From: Paenibacillus doosanensis
GTDB taxonomy: Bacteria; Bacillota; Bacilli; Paenibacillales; NBRC-103111
Reading direction: 5' to 3'
NCBI RefSeq assembly: GCF_025060755.1
Contig: NZ_JANYUY010000002.1
Span: 124,001-188,000, forward strand
Length of the DNA stretch: 64,000 nucleotides
The notes below the pieces were generated by a model. The model saw only the letters and a list, made by a program, of their open reading frames with translations. It ran no database searches and was not told the DNA's origin. Position numbers and translations under genes: made by a program. Positions 17,294 to 27,064 of the stretch are shown piece by piece; position 1 is the stretch's first letter; each line of letters begins with the position of its first letter.

Positions 17294-20200
17294 TCACAGG
17301 CTCTTCTCAAGCCTGCATTCCATAGGCATGGCGTCCTTGCAGGTCCACTCGACGACGGTGCGGTCATCCGCATGGCTGACGATCCTTACGGCGTCTCCCG
17401 CATCCGAAGCTTTCCGGCTCCAGCGTCCTTTCAGCGTCAGCCGAAGCGTATGCTCCTTGCTCTCGGCATGCACCCACCTACGCGAGTAGAGGCTGACTTC
17501 GATCCGATTGCCATGCTCGTCGTACTGATCCTCTTCGACGCCCTCGTACAGCCGCAGATCGGGATCGACGGCGCTGACGATCAGGCCGCCGCTCTCCGGC
17601 TCCTCGCGAATCATGACCATTGAAGGCGTATCCACTGCAGCCACATGCCCAATGTCGACGCTTTCATTTGCTTCAAAGAACGCATAGGCCGTCGTCCGGC
17701 TGGCCCGGTCCTCGACGATATGGGCAAGGCGGTCCTTGTTCAGCACCCGATATGCGGCCTCGTCCGGCGAGCGCATCGCTTCGCAGAAGCGGACGAGCTG
17801 CTCGGCACCCACGCCCACGAGGATCGCATACTCGTAGCCCTCGCCGTCAGGAGCGGTCCCGTGATCGAGCCAGGCCGCGGCAAAATTGCCTTCCGTGTCG
17901 GCATCCGTCGATTGATGCTTGGAATGCTGCGTCGCTTTGGACACCGACAAGCGTTGTCCCCTTGGAATATAGTATCCGTTCCCCTTATTATCCAATATCG
18001 ACGCCGGGTTGTCTAATTCCATTTTTCGAGAATACGGGAATTCGTCAACCGGCGGTTCTCCGTTCAGGCGAATCGCTTCGTTTCCTCCGGCAAGATGATT
18101 CTGGAACAACGTCGTCTCCGTCGCATACCGGCTCTCGGCATTCTCGATATCGCTGCCCAAACAAACGATCCGGTTATCGAAGAAAAAGTACGATTTGCGC
18201 GCCCGGTGCGTTCCCTCATATTTCGGATGCTCGTGCAGCTTCATCGCGAACATGCCGTTGCGTCCTTCCAGATGCAGTCCGCCCGCGTAGCTCTCGTCGG
18301 AGATCAGCATTTCTTCGAAGCCGCTGAACGTATCGACGTTGCGCACGTCGGAACGCAGCTCGGCGATCGGCTTATGCACCGTCGTCGTACCCGGCCACCG
18401 GTTCCAATCCCAGCCGTCGTGGGAATAGCCGCTTGCTTCGTTGGTCACCGGATCGCCTTGGCTCATAATTTGCAGATGGCCGTGCGATATGTAGCGGCCG
18501 TACAAGTTTGCGCTCACATACGTCTCGTTCGCCCATAAATACCGGCTGTGGCCGCGCACGCCCGCCAGCCAGGAGTCTCTGCGGTGCAGCGCCAGAGCCG
18601 CATAGTTCATCGCCCAATGGCCGCTTGGGTCCGCTTCCGGCCGGATGCCCGCGGCCATAAGCCGGCGGACCGTATCGCTGCTCTCTCCTGAAGCGGGCGC
18701 GGCGAGCCGGAGATAGGCGGCGGCGACTTCCTCGTCGATGTCCCGGGTTCCGTCCGGCGTTCCGGCAAGCGCCATATACGCGAACGGCTCCGGATCAAGC
18801 GCCCACTTGCCCGTCGGATGGCGCGCCGACAGGCTGACCAGCCACTCGTATTTGTTCGAATACAGCCGCATGGCCAGCAGCGCCCGGCGCGCCGTCTTAT
18901 GCGCCTCCTCGGTTACGCGGTACGGCGTTCCGCCCAGGAAGTACATGACCGGAGTAACGCCTTGAAACCCGCCGACGGCATAGGCCGGATAATGATTCAC
19001 ATGATGGTAGGCCGAACCGTCGATCTTGTACGCAGCGCGAAGCCCGCGGGCCGGCAGCAGCGACTGGCTCAGCCAGAGGCGGAAGGCGGACAGCTCGCGC
19101 ACTTTATAAGGCGTTTCGTCCAGCATAAGCAGGCTGGCCAGCATCCCGTGCAGCGTCGTGTTGAAGATGTCGATGTTGCCTTCCACTTCCGCAAGCGGCG
19201 TATGGATGCGCCCGGTCCCGCTGTACCAGTACATCGTCCGCCGGCTTAGCTCCAGCCGCCCGTGCTCCTTCAGCACCTCCCGCATCAGGAAAACGGCCGG
19301 GTAATACTCGCGGAAGCTATAGCCGAAATGATGCACGGTGCCCTGCGAGCTGCCGTAAGCCCAGCCTTGGTCCTCCAAATGATCGACCAGATCGATGAAC
19401 ATGCCGGCCAGCTTGCGCTTCCAATCTTCCCGGTCGGCGGAGCGGTAGACGTCGGCGATTCGCCTCATCAGCTTCGTATACTCGATCAGCTGCACGCTGT
19501 TTGCAAGCGCCTTCAACCGCTCCTTATCGGCAGCCGGAAAATGGTCGAAGAACGGGAGCTCGACCGGCCGTCCCGTGATCGCATCCCCCCGGCGCGATAT
19601 GCCGTAAGCCGCAAAATCGTGCTCCAGCCGCTCGATATCGTCCGGCGCAACATTCCGCTTGCGGAAGAAGAACGCTTCGTACCTCTCGTTCATCTTCAAG
19701 TGAGCGGCGGATTGCTCCGGCGTAACTTCATCCGGTAGCGGGAGGCAGCGCTCCAGCCGCTCGAAGGCGTACAAGCTGAGCCAGTGTGCGTTAGCGGCGT
19801 TGTCCGCTCGCAAGTTAACCGCGGGAGCTTGAAAGTCGCGCGTATGAAACCGGGGATCGATCGGCGTGCACAGCAGCAGCTGATCGATATACAGCGTGCC
19901 TTCTCCGGCGCTTTGCGGCCCGTGAATCGTCAAAGTATCCATATCGGGATGCGGGGTTCCGTCCATATCTCTTTCGTAGGCGGCCCATACCGTTCTCCAT
20001 CCCCGGAAGTCCAGATGGAAGTCGAACCGGCAATCGGCTTGCCCGCGGCCGCTGCGGCCGAATTCAAAAGTCAGCTTATCCTGCAGCGGGCGCGGATTGT
20101 ATATCCACACGGCGAAAGAATCTCTTGCCTGGCTGACGGAGCCTTCCTGAAACGGGCGGAAGCCCATGGGACCGCTTACGGTAAGACGCGGCCGTTCCTT

Positions 20201-20320
20201 GTAATCCCAGCGCAAGCTATGCGCGCCGTCTTTATAACGGTCGCCGCTGATCGATAATCGGGATTGGCCGTCGCTCGACCAGCCCGCCGGCACTTCCTGT
20301 TCAAAGCTGTATATGTTCAT
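17294..20320 (-). CDS. Polysaccharide lyase family 8 (chondroitinase ABC-like) without signal peptide
   Basis: A 1008-residue enzyme resembling chondroitin-sulfate ABC lyases in domain order. An N-terminal jelly roll (residues 1-165, with FHLDFRGWRTVWAAYERDMD) precedes the alpha/alpha toroid (about 170-560) and C-terminal beta-sandwich domains. Candidate catalytic residues are in AYHHVNHYPAYAVGG (about 437-451), where PL8 enzymes carry His and Tyr, and in the following basic stretch TARRALLAMRLYSNKYE; an Asn in NIDIFNTTLHG (about 385) fits the uronate-neutralising position. These enzymes cleave uronic-acid-containing glycans by beta-elimination. The ATG at 20320 has AGGGGG upstream and gives MNIYSFEQE with no signal peptide or lipobox, so the product should be cytoplasmic, unlike most PL8 enzymes. 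It follows the DUF1961 gene by 117 bp. Confidence 0.87.
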   Translation of the reverse strand: MNIYSFEQEVPAGWSSDGQSRLSISGDRYKDGAHSLRWDYKERPRLTVSGPMGFRPFQEGSVSQARDSFAVWIYNPRPLQDKLTFEFGRSGRGQADCRFDFHLDFRGWRTVWAAYERDMDGTPHPDMDTLTIHGPQSAGEGTLYIDQLLLCTPIDPRFHTRDFQAPAVNLRADNAANAHWLSLYAFERLERCLPLPDEVTPEQSAAHLKMNERYEAFFFRKRNVAPDDIERLEHDFAAYGISRRGDAITGRPVELPFFDHFPAADKERLKALANSVQLIEYTKLMRRIADVYRSADREDWKRKLAGMFIDLVDHLEDQGWAYGSSQGTVHHFGYSFREYYPAVFLMREVLKEHGRLELSRRTMYWYSGTGRIHTPLAEVEGNIDIFNTTLHGMLASLLMLDETPYKVRELSAFRLWLSQSLLPARGLRAAYKIDGSAYHHVNHYPAYAVGGFQGVTPVMYFLGGTPYRVTEEAHKTARRALLAMRLYSNKYEWLVSLSARHPTGKWALDPEPFAYMALAGTPDGTRDIDEEVAAAYLRLAAPASGESSDTVRRLMAAGIRPEADPSGHWAMNYAALALHRRDSWLAGVRGHSRYLWANETYVSANLYGRYISHGHLQIMSQGDPVTNEASGYSHDGWDWNRWPGTTTVHKPIAELRSDVRNVDTFSGFEEMLISDESYAGGLHLEGRNGMFAMKLHEHPKYEGTHRARKSYFFFDNRIVCLGSDIENAESRYATETTLFQNHLAGGNEAIRLNGEPPVDEFPYSRKMELDNPASILDNKGNGYYIPRGQRLSVSKATQHSKHQSTDADTEGNFAAAWLDHGTAPDGEGYEYAILVGVGAEQLVRFCEAMRSPDEAAYRVLNKDRLAHIVEDRASRTTAYAFFEANESVDIGHVAAVDTPSMVMIREEPESGGLIVSAVDPDLRLYEGVEEDQYDEHGNRIEVSLYSRRWVHAESKEHTLRLTLKGRWSRKASDAGDAVRIVSHADDRTVVEWTCKDAMPMECRLEKSL

Positions 20321-20437
20321 GCTGCATATCCCCCTTGTAATCCTTCTTGTCGCCTTAGTACAATACAAGGCTTAAACCGGCCGCGAACGTGCGAAGCGGC
20401 ATCCGTCCCCGCAGTCCGCCGACCGGCCGCTGCGACC

Positions 20438-21130
20438 TCACCGCCGTTCCTCCTCCAGCGCGTACACGCGCAGGTTGGCGTACTCGCCGACCAGCGGAGC
20501 CATCTGGCGCATCCCGATCTTCCCGCCGCCCAGCAGCGGGCCGTAGGTCTCGCCGTCGTCCTCCCAGCGGAACACCGTCAGCCCGTTAATCGAGAACGTT
20601 ACGACGGGACCGTTCTTTATCAGCTGCATCCGGTAAGGGCAATCGGCATCGTCCGCATCCGGAATCGGATCGGCTCCTTGGCAGACCAGATGCCCGCCGA
20701 AGCTTTTGCGCAGATTGCACGTATGGAACGCCCTCTCTTCCGGATAGCGCCGGCGGAAATAAGAGACGTGCAGCGCGTCGATATCGCCGCTATGATAATG
20801 ATCGTATTGACCCGTGCGCGGCTTCAGCCGCTCCGAGAATAAATCCTCTCCGCCGCGGCCCGCCGCCGAGAAAAACAGCATGCAGAGCCCAGGCTCCTTC
20901 ACCGGCCAAAAATCCCACGTCACGGCAATGTCCGCCGGAAACGTCTCGGGACACCAGAAGACGAAGTTGGAAGCCTGCCCGATCGACGGGTCCAACGCGT
21001 TCTCCATGCGCATTCTGCCGTTTGGAAACGAAATCTTCGCTTCTCCTTCCATCCGAAACCCGGCGATATCCTGCCCGCAAGCGAGCGGGTTATCATAAAT
21101 AAGCCGCTGCGGCAGCTCCTCCAACAACAT
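20438..21130 (-). CDS. DUF1961 (YesU-like) protein
   Basis: A 230-residue protein recognised as DUF1961, the YesU family of concanavalin-like beta-sandwich proteins found in saccharide-utilisation clusters such as the rhamnogalacturonan locus of Bacillus subtilis. Visible features are NFVFWCPETFPADIAVTWDF, LCMLFFSAAGRGGEDLF, TGQYDHYHSGDIDALHVSYF and RMQLIKNGPVVTFSINGL. The ATG at 21130 follows AAGGAGGAGCTGCG. There is no signal peptide, so it acts in the cytoplasm like its neighbour PL8 enzyme. The family's activity is not firmly established to my knowledge; a lyase, hydrolase or binding role on imported oligosaccharides is possible. It is the first gene of the PL8 operon. Confidence 0.88.
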   Translation of the reverse strand: MLLEELPQRLIYDNPLACGQDIAGFRMEGEAKISFPNGRMRMENALDPSIGQASNFVFWCPETFPADIAVTWDFWPVKEPGLCMLFFSAAGRGGEDLFSERLKPRTGQYDHYHSGDIDALHVSYFRRRYPEERAFHTCNLRKSFGGHLVCQGADPIPDADDADCPYRMQLIKNGPVVTFSINGLTVFRWEDDGETYGPLLGGGKIGMRQMAPLVGEYANLRVYALEEERR

Positions 21131-21274
21131 CGCAGCTCCTCCTTGTATTTCGCCATTCATTTATTCTTTAAATAATGGTTTAGTTTAAAGAACCGACCCG
21201 CGCTTTGTACATAAGCCGTTTCGATACCGAATATGCGAGATTTGCACAAACCCTGTAAAATCAAGGCCTCCGAG

Positions 21275-21447
21275 GAACAAATCCCCCAAAAGTGACGTGA
21301 TGCTCTGAAGCTTATTCCGTCCGCATCCAGCCTAAGCTGGATCGGCGTCTAACCAATCCGTCGGGATCGTTCTATGGGTAGACATTACTTTCGAGGGAGC
21401 CCCCCGGATATCCACAGGAAATTGCTGCGCATCATTTCCTAAACAAC
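21275..21447. repeat. Dispersed structured repeat, copy B (67-bp internal deletion)
   Basis: This copy is the same element as at 8634 and 37186 but lacks exactly 67 bp between 'cccccaaaag' and 'tgacgtgatg', including the GTGCCGC-GTA-GCGGCAT hairpin. Outside the deletion it has more substitutions than copies A and C have between themselves. On the minus strand it also begins right after a terminator U-tract. Confidence 0.87.
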
Positions 21448-21449
21448 GA

Positions 21450-21486
21450 CAAAAGCCGCCCCTCCGCAGCAAGCGGAAGGGCGGCT
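21450..21486 (-). terminator. Terminator of glucarate operon
   Basis: A near-perfect stem AGCCGCCCTTCCGC / GCGGAGGGGCGGCT is followed on the minus strand by TTTTGTCGTTG. It lies about 210 bp after the gudD stop. The stretch 21487-21694 between them has several GC-rich inverted repeats (for example GCCGACGGCTTGCG) but no gene that I can support. Confidence 0.82.
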
Positions 21487-21694
21487 GAAAGCTTCTTTCT
21501 CGTAAAGTCGGCCGACCGCAAGCTTTTCCGTATAGGGCGGGAAAGGCCGACGGCTTGCGACGCGCATTCGTAATATGCGGCTATATTTATACGGCCCTGC
21601 GGATCGGCCGGGCCGATCCGCTAAGGCAATTCGGATGCGTACCTGGCCGGATGCGGGAACATCCCCTCTAAAGCGCCCGGCGTGACCGGCGGCC

Positions 21695-23044
21695 TCAGCG
21701 AACGAGGCACGGCCGTTTCGGATCGAACGACCAGCCGGGGATCAAATACTGCATCGCCCGGGCATCGTCCCGCGCTCCAAGGCTCATCTGCCCGTACAGC
21801 TTATGCGCCTGCTCGATCTGCTCCATATCGGGCTCTATGCCGAGCCCCGGCTTATCCGGCACCTGCACCAGCCCGCCGGCGATCCGCAGCGGCTCCTTGG
21901 TCAGGCGCTGGCCGTCCTGCCAAATCCAGTGCGTGTCGATCGCCGTAATCTTGCCCGGCGCCGCCGCGGCCACATGCGTAAACATCGCCAGCGAAATATC
22001 GAAATGATTGTTGGAATGCGAGCCCCACGTAAGCCCCCATTCGCTGCACATTTGAGCGACGCGGACCGAGCCCTGCATCGTCCAGAAATGCGGGTCCGCG
22101 AGCGGAATATCGACGGAGCGCAGCTGCACGGCATGCCCCATCTCCCGCCAGTCGCAGGCGATCATATTCGTCGCCGTCGGCAGCCCGGTCGCGCGCCGGA
22201 ACTCCGCCATCACCTCGCGTCCGCTGTACCCGTGCTCCGCCCCGCAAGGGTCCTCCGCATAGGCGAGAACGTCCCGCTTGCCGCGGCACAGGCGGATCGC
22301 CTCGTCCAGCGACCACGCTCCGTTCGGGTCCAGCGTAATCCGCGCCTCCGGAAACCGGCGGGCCAGCATCTCCACGGCTTCCATCTCCTCCTCGCCGGGC
22401 AGCACGCCGCCCTTCAGCTTGAAGTCGTTGAAGCCGTAACGGGCATGGGCCGCCTCAGCGAGCCGTACAATCGCTTCTCCCGAAAGCGCTTCCTCATGAC
22501 GCAGACGAAGCCAGTCGTCCTTGGCGTCAGGCTCGCTCGCATAAGGCAGATCGGTCTTCCGGCGATCCCCGACGTAGAACAAATAGCCCAGCATTTCTAC
22601 GGATTCCCGCTGCTGCCCGTCTCCGAGCAAGGCCGCGACGGGCATGCCGAGGAATTGTCCGAGCAGATCGAGCAGCCCCGCTTCCAAAGCCGTGACGGCA
22701 TGGATGGCAGTGCGCAAATCGAAGGTTTGCTTGCCTCTTCCTCCGGCATCCCGGTCTGCGAACCGCTCTTTCACTTCCTTCAGCACATTGCGGAAGCGGC
22801 CGACGGAACTGCCGACGACCAGCTCCTTCGCCTCCTCCAGCGTTTGACGGATACGATCGCCTCCCGGCACTTCCCCTACGCCCGTGTGACCGGCGCTATC
22901 CTTGAGAATCACGATATTGCGGGTGAAGAACGGAGCATGAGCCCCGCTCAAATTCAGCAGCATACTGTCACGTCCCGCTACCGGAATGACCCGCATGTCG
23001 GTAACGACCGGCGAAGATGCCGGGCTTGATGGTTCGAGCTTCAT
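21695..23044 (-). CDS. gudD: Glucarate dehydratase
   Basis: A 449-residue enolase-superfamily enzyme converting D-glucarate (and often L-idarate) to 5-dehydro-4-deoxyglucarate. Full family signatures are seen: [15 protein letters not shown] near residue 55, the basic KLKGG near 215, the metal ligands in [14 protein letters not shown] and [26 protein letters not shown], and the catalytic His in [15 protein letters not shown] near 340. The length matches characterised GudD. The ATG follows AGGAGGCGTCTGAAT. It is the last gene of kdgD-dehydrogenase-gudD, 17 bp after the dehydrogenase gene. Together the three convert glucarate to 2-oxoglutarate. Confidence 0.96.
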   Translation of the reverse strand: MKLEPSSPASSPVVTDMRVIPVAGRDSMLLNLSGAHAPFFTRNIVILKDSAGHTGVGEVPGGDRIRQTLEEAKELVVGSSVGRFRNVLKEVKERFADRDAGGRGKQTFDLRTAIHAVTALEAGLLDLLGQFLGMPVAALLGDGQQRESVEMLGYLFYVGDRRKTDLPYASEPDAKDDWLRLRHEEALSGEAIVRLAEAAHARYGFNDFKLKGGVLPGEEEMEAVEMLARRFPEARITLDPNGAWSLDEAIRLCRGKRDVLAYAEDPCGAEHGYSGREVMAEFRRATGLPTATNMIACDWREMGHAVQLRSVDIPLADPHFWTMQGSVRVAQMCSEWGLTWGSHSNNHFDISLAMFTHVAAAAPGKITAIDTHWIWQDGQRLTKEPLRIAGGLVQVPDKPGLGIEPDMEQIEQAHKLYGQMSLGARDDARAMQYLIPGWSFDPKRPCLVR

Positions 23045-23061
23045 ATTCAGACGCCTCCTCG

Positions 23062-24528
23062 CTACGATTTGACGAATACGGTTTTGACGGCGGTAAAAAA
23101 CTCAATGGCCGCGCGCCCCTGCTCGCGCGAATGGGAGCTCGACTGCTTCATGCCTCCGAACGGAGCCTGAAGCTCCACCCCGGCGCTCTCCGCGTTAATT
23201 CGCACGAGACCCGCGTCCATCTCTTGAATGAAGCCGAGCATAGCCCCGATATTCGTTGTAAAGATGGAAGCGCTCAGACCGAATTCGGCATCGTTAGCCA
23301 GCGCAAGCGCCTGCTCCATGGACTCCGCCTTCATCAAGGCCAGCACCGGACCGAAGATTTCTTCCCGCGCTATCGTCATCTCGGGAGTCACCTCCTCGAA
23401 CACGGTCGGTTCCACGTAGTAACCGTCGGCATAGCCGCTTCCTTGAGGCTGCTCGCCTCCGCACAACAGACGGGCCCCTTCCTCCTTGCCCTTACGGATA
23501 TAGGCCAGCACCGTCCGATGCTGCTTTTCGTTGGCGCACGGCCCCATCCATACATTTCGCTCCATACCGTCGCCGATCTTAAGTTCGCCGATCCGCTCAA
23601 GCAGCAGCCGCTTGAACGGCTCGTACACATCCTGATGCACGATGACCCGGCTCGTCGCCGTGCATTTTTGCCCCGTCGAGCGCAGTCCTCCGCTGATCGT
23701 CGCTTCCACGGCAAGGCTCAGATCGGCGTCCGCGGCGACGACGACGGGATTTTTACCGCCCATCTCCAGCTGGTACTTGGCTCCCCGCGCAAGCGCCGCC
23801 TGACCGATCGTTTTGCCGACTGCGTTCGAGCCTGTGAAGGTGATTGCCTGAATGCCCGGATGCTCCGCAATGCCCCGGCCTATGACGCCGCCCTCCCCGA
23901 TAACCATGTTGACCACGCCGGCAGGCAGCCCAGCCTCCTCGAAGCATTCCATCAGCAAAGCGCAGGTTACGCCGGTCTCCGACGCGGGCTTGATGACCAC
24001 CGTATTGCCGTAGATAAGCGCAGGAGCCATCTTCCACAGCGGAATGGCCACCGGGAAATTCCACGGCGTAATAACGCCTACGACGCCCAGCGGCACGCGG
24101 GTGGTGAACATCAACGCCTCGCTGTCCGTTGAAGGAATCACATCGCCTACGGAGCGCATCCCTTCGCCTGCGTAATAGCGCAGGATGGCGACGCCGCGGG
24201 CGGTCTCTCCCTTCGCTTCGGGGAGCGTCTTACCCATCTCCCGGGTCATGGCAGTTGCTACTTCATCCAGCCTTTTCTCCAAAATAGCCGCCGCTTTGTA
24301 CATATAATCGCCTCTGACGCTGCCGGCGAGCCGTTTCCACGCCTTTTGCGCGGCGCTGGCCGCCTGCACCGCTCCATCCAAATCCGGCAGCGCCGAATTT
24401 TGGATATATCCTACGACATCGTTCCGGTTCGCCGGATTGATGCTGGCTTCTATTTCCCCCGTATGCGAAGGCACCCATGTTCCGCCGATATAATTGAGAT
24501 AAGTCCGACTCTCGCTCTTGACCGTCAT
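23062..24528 (-). CDS. ycbD: 2,5-dioxovalerate (alpha-ketoglutaric semialdehyde) dehydrogenase
   Basis: A 488-residue NAD(P)-dependent aldehyde dehydrogenase. Family motifs are [32 protein letters not shown], the catalytic Glu in [12 protein letters not shown], and the nucleophile Cys in [11 protein letters not shown]. Its position between kdgD and gudD points to the last step of glucarate breakdown, oxidising 2,5-dioxovalerate to 2-oxoglutarate, as for Bacillus subtilis YcbD. The start codon overlaps the kdgD stop by four bases (ATGA), so translation is likely coupled. The protein is cytoplasmic. Specificity comes from context plus family resemblance. Confidence 0.92.
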   Translation of the reverse strand: MTVKSESRTYLNYIGGTWVPSHTGEIEASINPANRNDVVGYIQNSALPDLDGAVQAASAAQKAWKRLAGSVRGDYMYKAAAILEKRLDEVATAMTREMGKTLPEAKGETARGVAILRYYAGEGMRSVGDVIPSTDSEALMFTTRVPLGVVGVITPWNFPVAIPLWKMAPALIYGNTVVIKPASETGVTCALLMECFEEAGLPAGVVNMVIGEGGVIGRGIAEHPGIQAITFTGSNAVGKTIGQAALARGAKYQLEMGGKNPVVVAADADLSLAVEATISGGLRSTGQKCTATSRVIVHQDVYEPFKRLLLERIGELKIGDGMERNVWMGPCANEKQHRTVLAYIRKGKEEGARLLCGGEQPQGSGYADGYYVEPTVFEEVTPEMTIAREEIFGPVLALMKAESMEQALALANDAEFGLSASIFTTNIGAMLGFIQEMDAGLVRINAESAGVELQAPFGGMKQSSSHSREQGRAAIEFFTAVKTVFVKS

Positions 24529-25481
24529 ATTCGGGCGCTCCCTTCCTTCGGCGCTGCGGCCGGTTTGGGGAACCGTTCGAACGCTTCCTTGATAATGAGC
24601 TCAAGCTTGCGGTAATGCTCTTCCTCAACGGGGATGAGCGGCGGCCGCACCTCGGTTCCTACCGGATGGCCGACAATTTGCATGCCCGCCTTGATCAGCG
24701 CCACGGCATAGCCCTTTCTTTGGCGGCGGATTGCATTGATCGGCAGTATGACATGCCGGTACAGCTCGCCGAGCAGCGCTTCGTCGCCGCTTAGCAGCGC
24801 ATTGTAAAACAAGCGGGAAATATGCGGAATATAATTCGATATCGCCGACGAATACGCTTTGAAGCCCAAATTCACATAAGCGGGCATCGTTACTTCGGCC
24901 ATCGGCATCCCGTTCAGCCAGGAAAGTCTGCCGCCGATCGTCTGCGTCAGCTCGATATTCAAATCCATATTGCCGAGCCCGTCCTTCAAGCCGACAAGCT
25001 GAGGAAGCGCAAGCAGCCGCTCCAGCGTATGCAGCGTCAGCACGCAGTTATCCCGCTGATAGACGACCGCATTCAAATCGGTGCTCCCGATAATTGCGTT
25101 CAAATAACGGTACAGCCCTTCCTGCTCGGCATCGATAAGGTACGGCGGAAGGATCAAATAGCCGTCCGCCCCCAGCTCCGCGGAAATCCGGGTCAGCTCC
25201 AGCGCCTGAGAAATATTGCCGCCGACGCCGGTATATACGGGCACCTTCCCTCCGGCGACCGATAAAGCCGTTTCGACCATGCTCCTGTAATCCTGAGGAG
25301 ACAGCGCATGAAATTCGCCGGAGCCGCAAGCGACGAATATAGCCTCCAGTCCTTCCGTAACGAGAAACCGCACATTATGTTCAAAAGCATTCACATCCAA
25401 CCGTCCGTCGCGATCCATAGGAGCTACAGGGAATCCCAGTATGCCTCCCGGCGCCGTTCTTGAACCGATGTTAGCCGTCAT
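24525..25481 (-). CDS. kdgD: 5-dehydro-4-deoxyglucarate dehydratase
   Basis: A 318-residue DHDPS/NAL-family TIM-barrel enzyme that dehydrates and decarboxylates 5-dehydro-4-deoxyglucarate to 2,5-dioxovalerate. Visible family features are [20 protein letters not shown] at the N-terminus, [17 protein letters not shown] (the GxxGE-like substrate loop), the Tyr in AVVYQRDN, and the Schiff-base Lys in [12 protein letters not shown]. The C-terminal [20 protein letters not shown] is also typical of this enzyme. It is the first gene of the glucarate operon, four-base overlapped with the dehydrogenase gene. The divergent AraC regulator at 25828 probably controls it. Confidence 0.95.
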   Translation of the reverse strand: MTANIGSRTAPGGILGFPVAPMDRDGRLDVNAFEHNVRFLVTEGLEAIFVACGSGEFHALSPQDYRSMVETALSVAGGKVPVYTGVGGNISQALELTRISAELGADGYLILPPYLIDAEQEGLYRYLNAIIGSTDLNAVVYQRDNCVLTLHTLERLLALPQLVGLKDGLGNMDLNIELTQTIGGRLSWLNGMPMAEVTMPAYVNLGFKAYSSAISNYIPHISRLFYNALLSGDEALLGELYRHVILPINAIRRQRKGYAVALIKAGMQIVGHPVGTEVRPPLIPVEEEHYRKLELIIKEAFERFPKPAAAPKEGSARI

Positions 25482-25653
25482 TCGTTATTCCGCCCTTCGT
25501 ATCGATAATAGCCCTTCGCCGCAGGCGCGGGCAGGCAGCGAGAGTAATCCGCCGCCGCGTTTTAGGTGTAACTCCTGCTTCTTCTTCAGTATAGAAGCTG
25601 CGGACCTGAGCTGTCTTTTCAAAATCACGCCTTATTTTTGCACTTTTTCATGC

Positions 25654-25659
25654 TATAAT
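25654..25659 (+). promoter_or_regulatory. Extended -10 promoter element of AraC-family gene
   Basis: A perfect TATAAT preceded by TGC gives an extended -10. No good -35 is present, as is usual for extended -10 promoters. Transcription would start near 25666 and give a leader of about 160 nt before the AraC-type gene. Confidence 0.5.
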
Positions 25660-25671
25660 GGGGCCGTTGAG

Positions 25672-25790
25672 TCAAGTCTGACGCAAATCCGCTTTTCCTG
25701 CGCGGAAGGGCCCAGTCAAGATGACCGGGTGAAGACGACTTTGAAAAAAACACCGGCAGCCCGGACAAGCGGCGCCTGTCCGAGTTAGCC
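25672..25790 (+). other. Structured leader of AraC-family gene
   Basis: A closing stem TCAAGTC/GACTTTGA (25672-25678 with 25737-25744, one bulge) encloses TCCGC/GCGGA (25688-25706) and CCCaGTC-AAGAT-GACcGGG, forming a three-way junction followed by AAAAAA. A further hairpin CGGACA/TGTCCG lies at about 25768-25788. I do not recognise a known riboswitch class in it. Confidence 0.4.
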
Positions 25791-25827
25791 ATCATTTTCG
25801 TTCAGCGGATTAAAAGGAGGGCAGCAC

Positions 25828-26778
25828 ATGGTCCCCACCATAGCGGCATGTCAAAAAAGCAGCCTGTACTTAAACGAGCATGTCACCCGACTGCATGGGC
25901 CTCCCGCCTCCTTCTTCATTCATTATTGGGGAGGCAAGCCGAGACATCGCGGCAATACACCCCATGCGCATTCGTTCTTCGAGATTTGCTACGTAGCCGA
26001 TGGAGCCGGAACTTATATTCATAACGGCATTACGTACCCTCTCCGCCAAGGAACGCTGTACTGCTCCAAGCCCAACAGCTCCCACCATATCGAGAGCGAG
26101 ACCGGCATGCTGCTGCTGTTCGTCGCCTTCGACGTAATCCAGGAAGCTTCCGACCCGGAGGTCGTGCAGACATTCGAACGATTGAACCGGTTTCATCATC
26201 TGTTCATCGCCGATGCGGAGCAAAGCGCCGCAGTACTGACTTGGAAGGCTCTTATCGCCTATTGCTCGGAAGAGACGGTCGACTATCCGCTGGCCGCGGA
26301 GAAGCTGGCTCATTCGCTGCTGCTGACTTGTATATCGACGTTTGCCCGGCACGGCGGCTCCGTTACGGCGGAACACGCGTCCGAGCCCGTGTATTCGGAA
26401 GCTTTGAAAGATGCCAAAGATTATATTATGAACAATTTATCCCATAAATTGACGCTCAAGGAGCTGGCCCAGGCAATCCACTTGTCGGAACGCCAGCTCT
26501 CCCGCCTTCTGTCGGAGCATCTCGGGCTGACGTTTCCGTCCTGGGTCCGCAATGAACGCATTAAGCGGGCAGCCTATCTTCTCGCTTATACCGACATTAA
26601 CATTGAAGAGATTTCCGCTGAAGTCGGCTTCGAAACGGTGCATTATTTCAGCAAAGTGTTCTCCGATCTGATGAACATCACGCCTGCCAAATTCCGCAGG
26701 GCCGTGCGCGGCAGCGAGCTTGATTTCTCTTTGCTGCACCGCTACTTGCAGGCCGCGGTCAACCGCAGCTTGCCTTAA
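25828..26778 (+). CDS. AraC-family regulator of glucarate genes
   Basis: A 316-residue regulator. An N-terminal cupin sensor (about residues 30-120) contains GNTPHAHSFFEICYVADGAG, YPLRQGTLYCSKPNSSHHIE; a linker helix follows. The C-terminal AraC HTH pair (about 205-300) reads LTLKELAQAIHLSERQLSRL and INIEEISAEVGFETVHYFSK. The ATG has AAAAGGAGGGCAGCAC upstream, a very strong site. It is divergent from kdgD with 346 bp between them, which holds an extended -10 and a structured leader. Likely inducers are glucarate, galactarate or a related sugar acid; that is context-based. Confidence 0.9.
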   Translation: MVPTIAACQKSSLYLNEHVTRLHGPPASFFIHYWGGKPRHRGNTPHAHSFFEICYVADGAGTYIHNGITYPLRQGTLYCSKPNSSHHIESETGMLLLFVAFDVIQEASDPEVVQTFERLNRFHHLFIADAEQSAAVLTWKALIAYCSEETVDYPLAAEKLAHSLLLTCISTFARHGGSVTAEHASEPVYSEALKDAKDYIMNNLSHKLTLKELAQAIHLSERQLSRLLSEHLGLTFPSWVRNERIKRAAYLLAYTDINIEEISAEVGFETVHYFSKVFSDLMNITPAKFRRAVRGSELDFSLLHRYLQAAVNRSLP

Positions 26779-26880
26779 AGCGGACATGCCGGCTCGGGCC
26801 GAGCCCGCGGTCATGTTCCGAGGCTGATTGCCTTAGTCGGCCTCCGCACTCATTCACAAATGAACTATCCGTATGCAGCT

Positions 26881-26917
26881 CAAAGAAGCAGAAGCCGCCA
26901 TGGCGTCTGCTTCTTTG
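26881..26917. terminator. Hairpin downstream of AraC-family gene
   Basis: A perfect 12-bp stem CAAAGAAGCAGA / TCTGCTTCTTTG with a 13-base loop lies 100 bp after the AraC-type stop and before the convergent gene at 27065. The U-tract is short (CTTCTTTG), so terminator function is likely but not certain. The rest of 26779-27064 shows nothing else. Confidence 0.55.
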
Positions 26918-27064
26918 ATCCGGCTGCCGCAAAAGATGCACCGGGTTAGCGTTGACTTACATCCTGATAACTTCCGGGACGTTCGCCGCTTCTGCGGGCG
27001 TTTCCGCCCGGAGGCGCCTTCTGGGTTCAGCGCGCTCCCGGACCTGCAACCGGCTCGGGCCGCC

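Noticed and set aside
25672-25790. c-di-GMP-I riboswitch
   Set aside because: A GACGCAAA string is present, but the tetraloop-receptor hairpin and the GGGTTACCG-type segment are missing.
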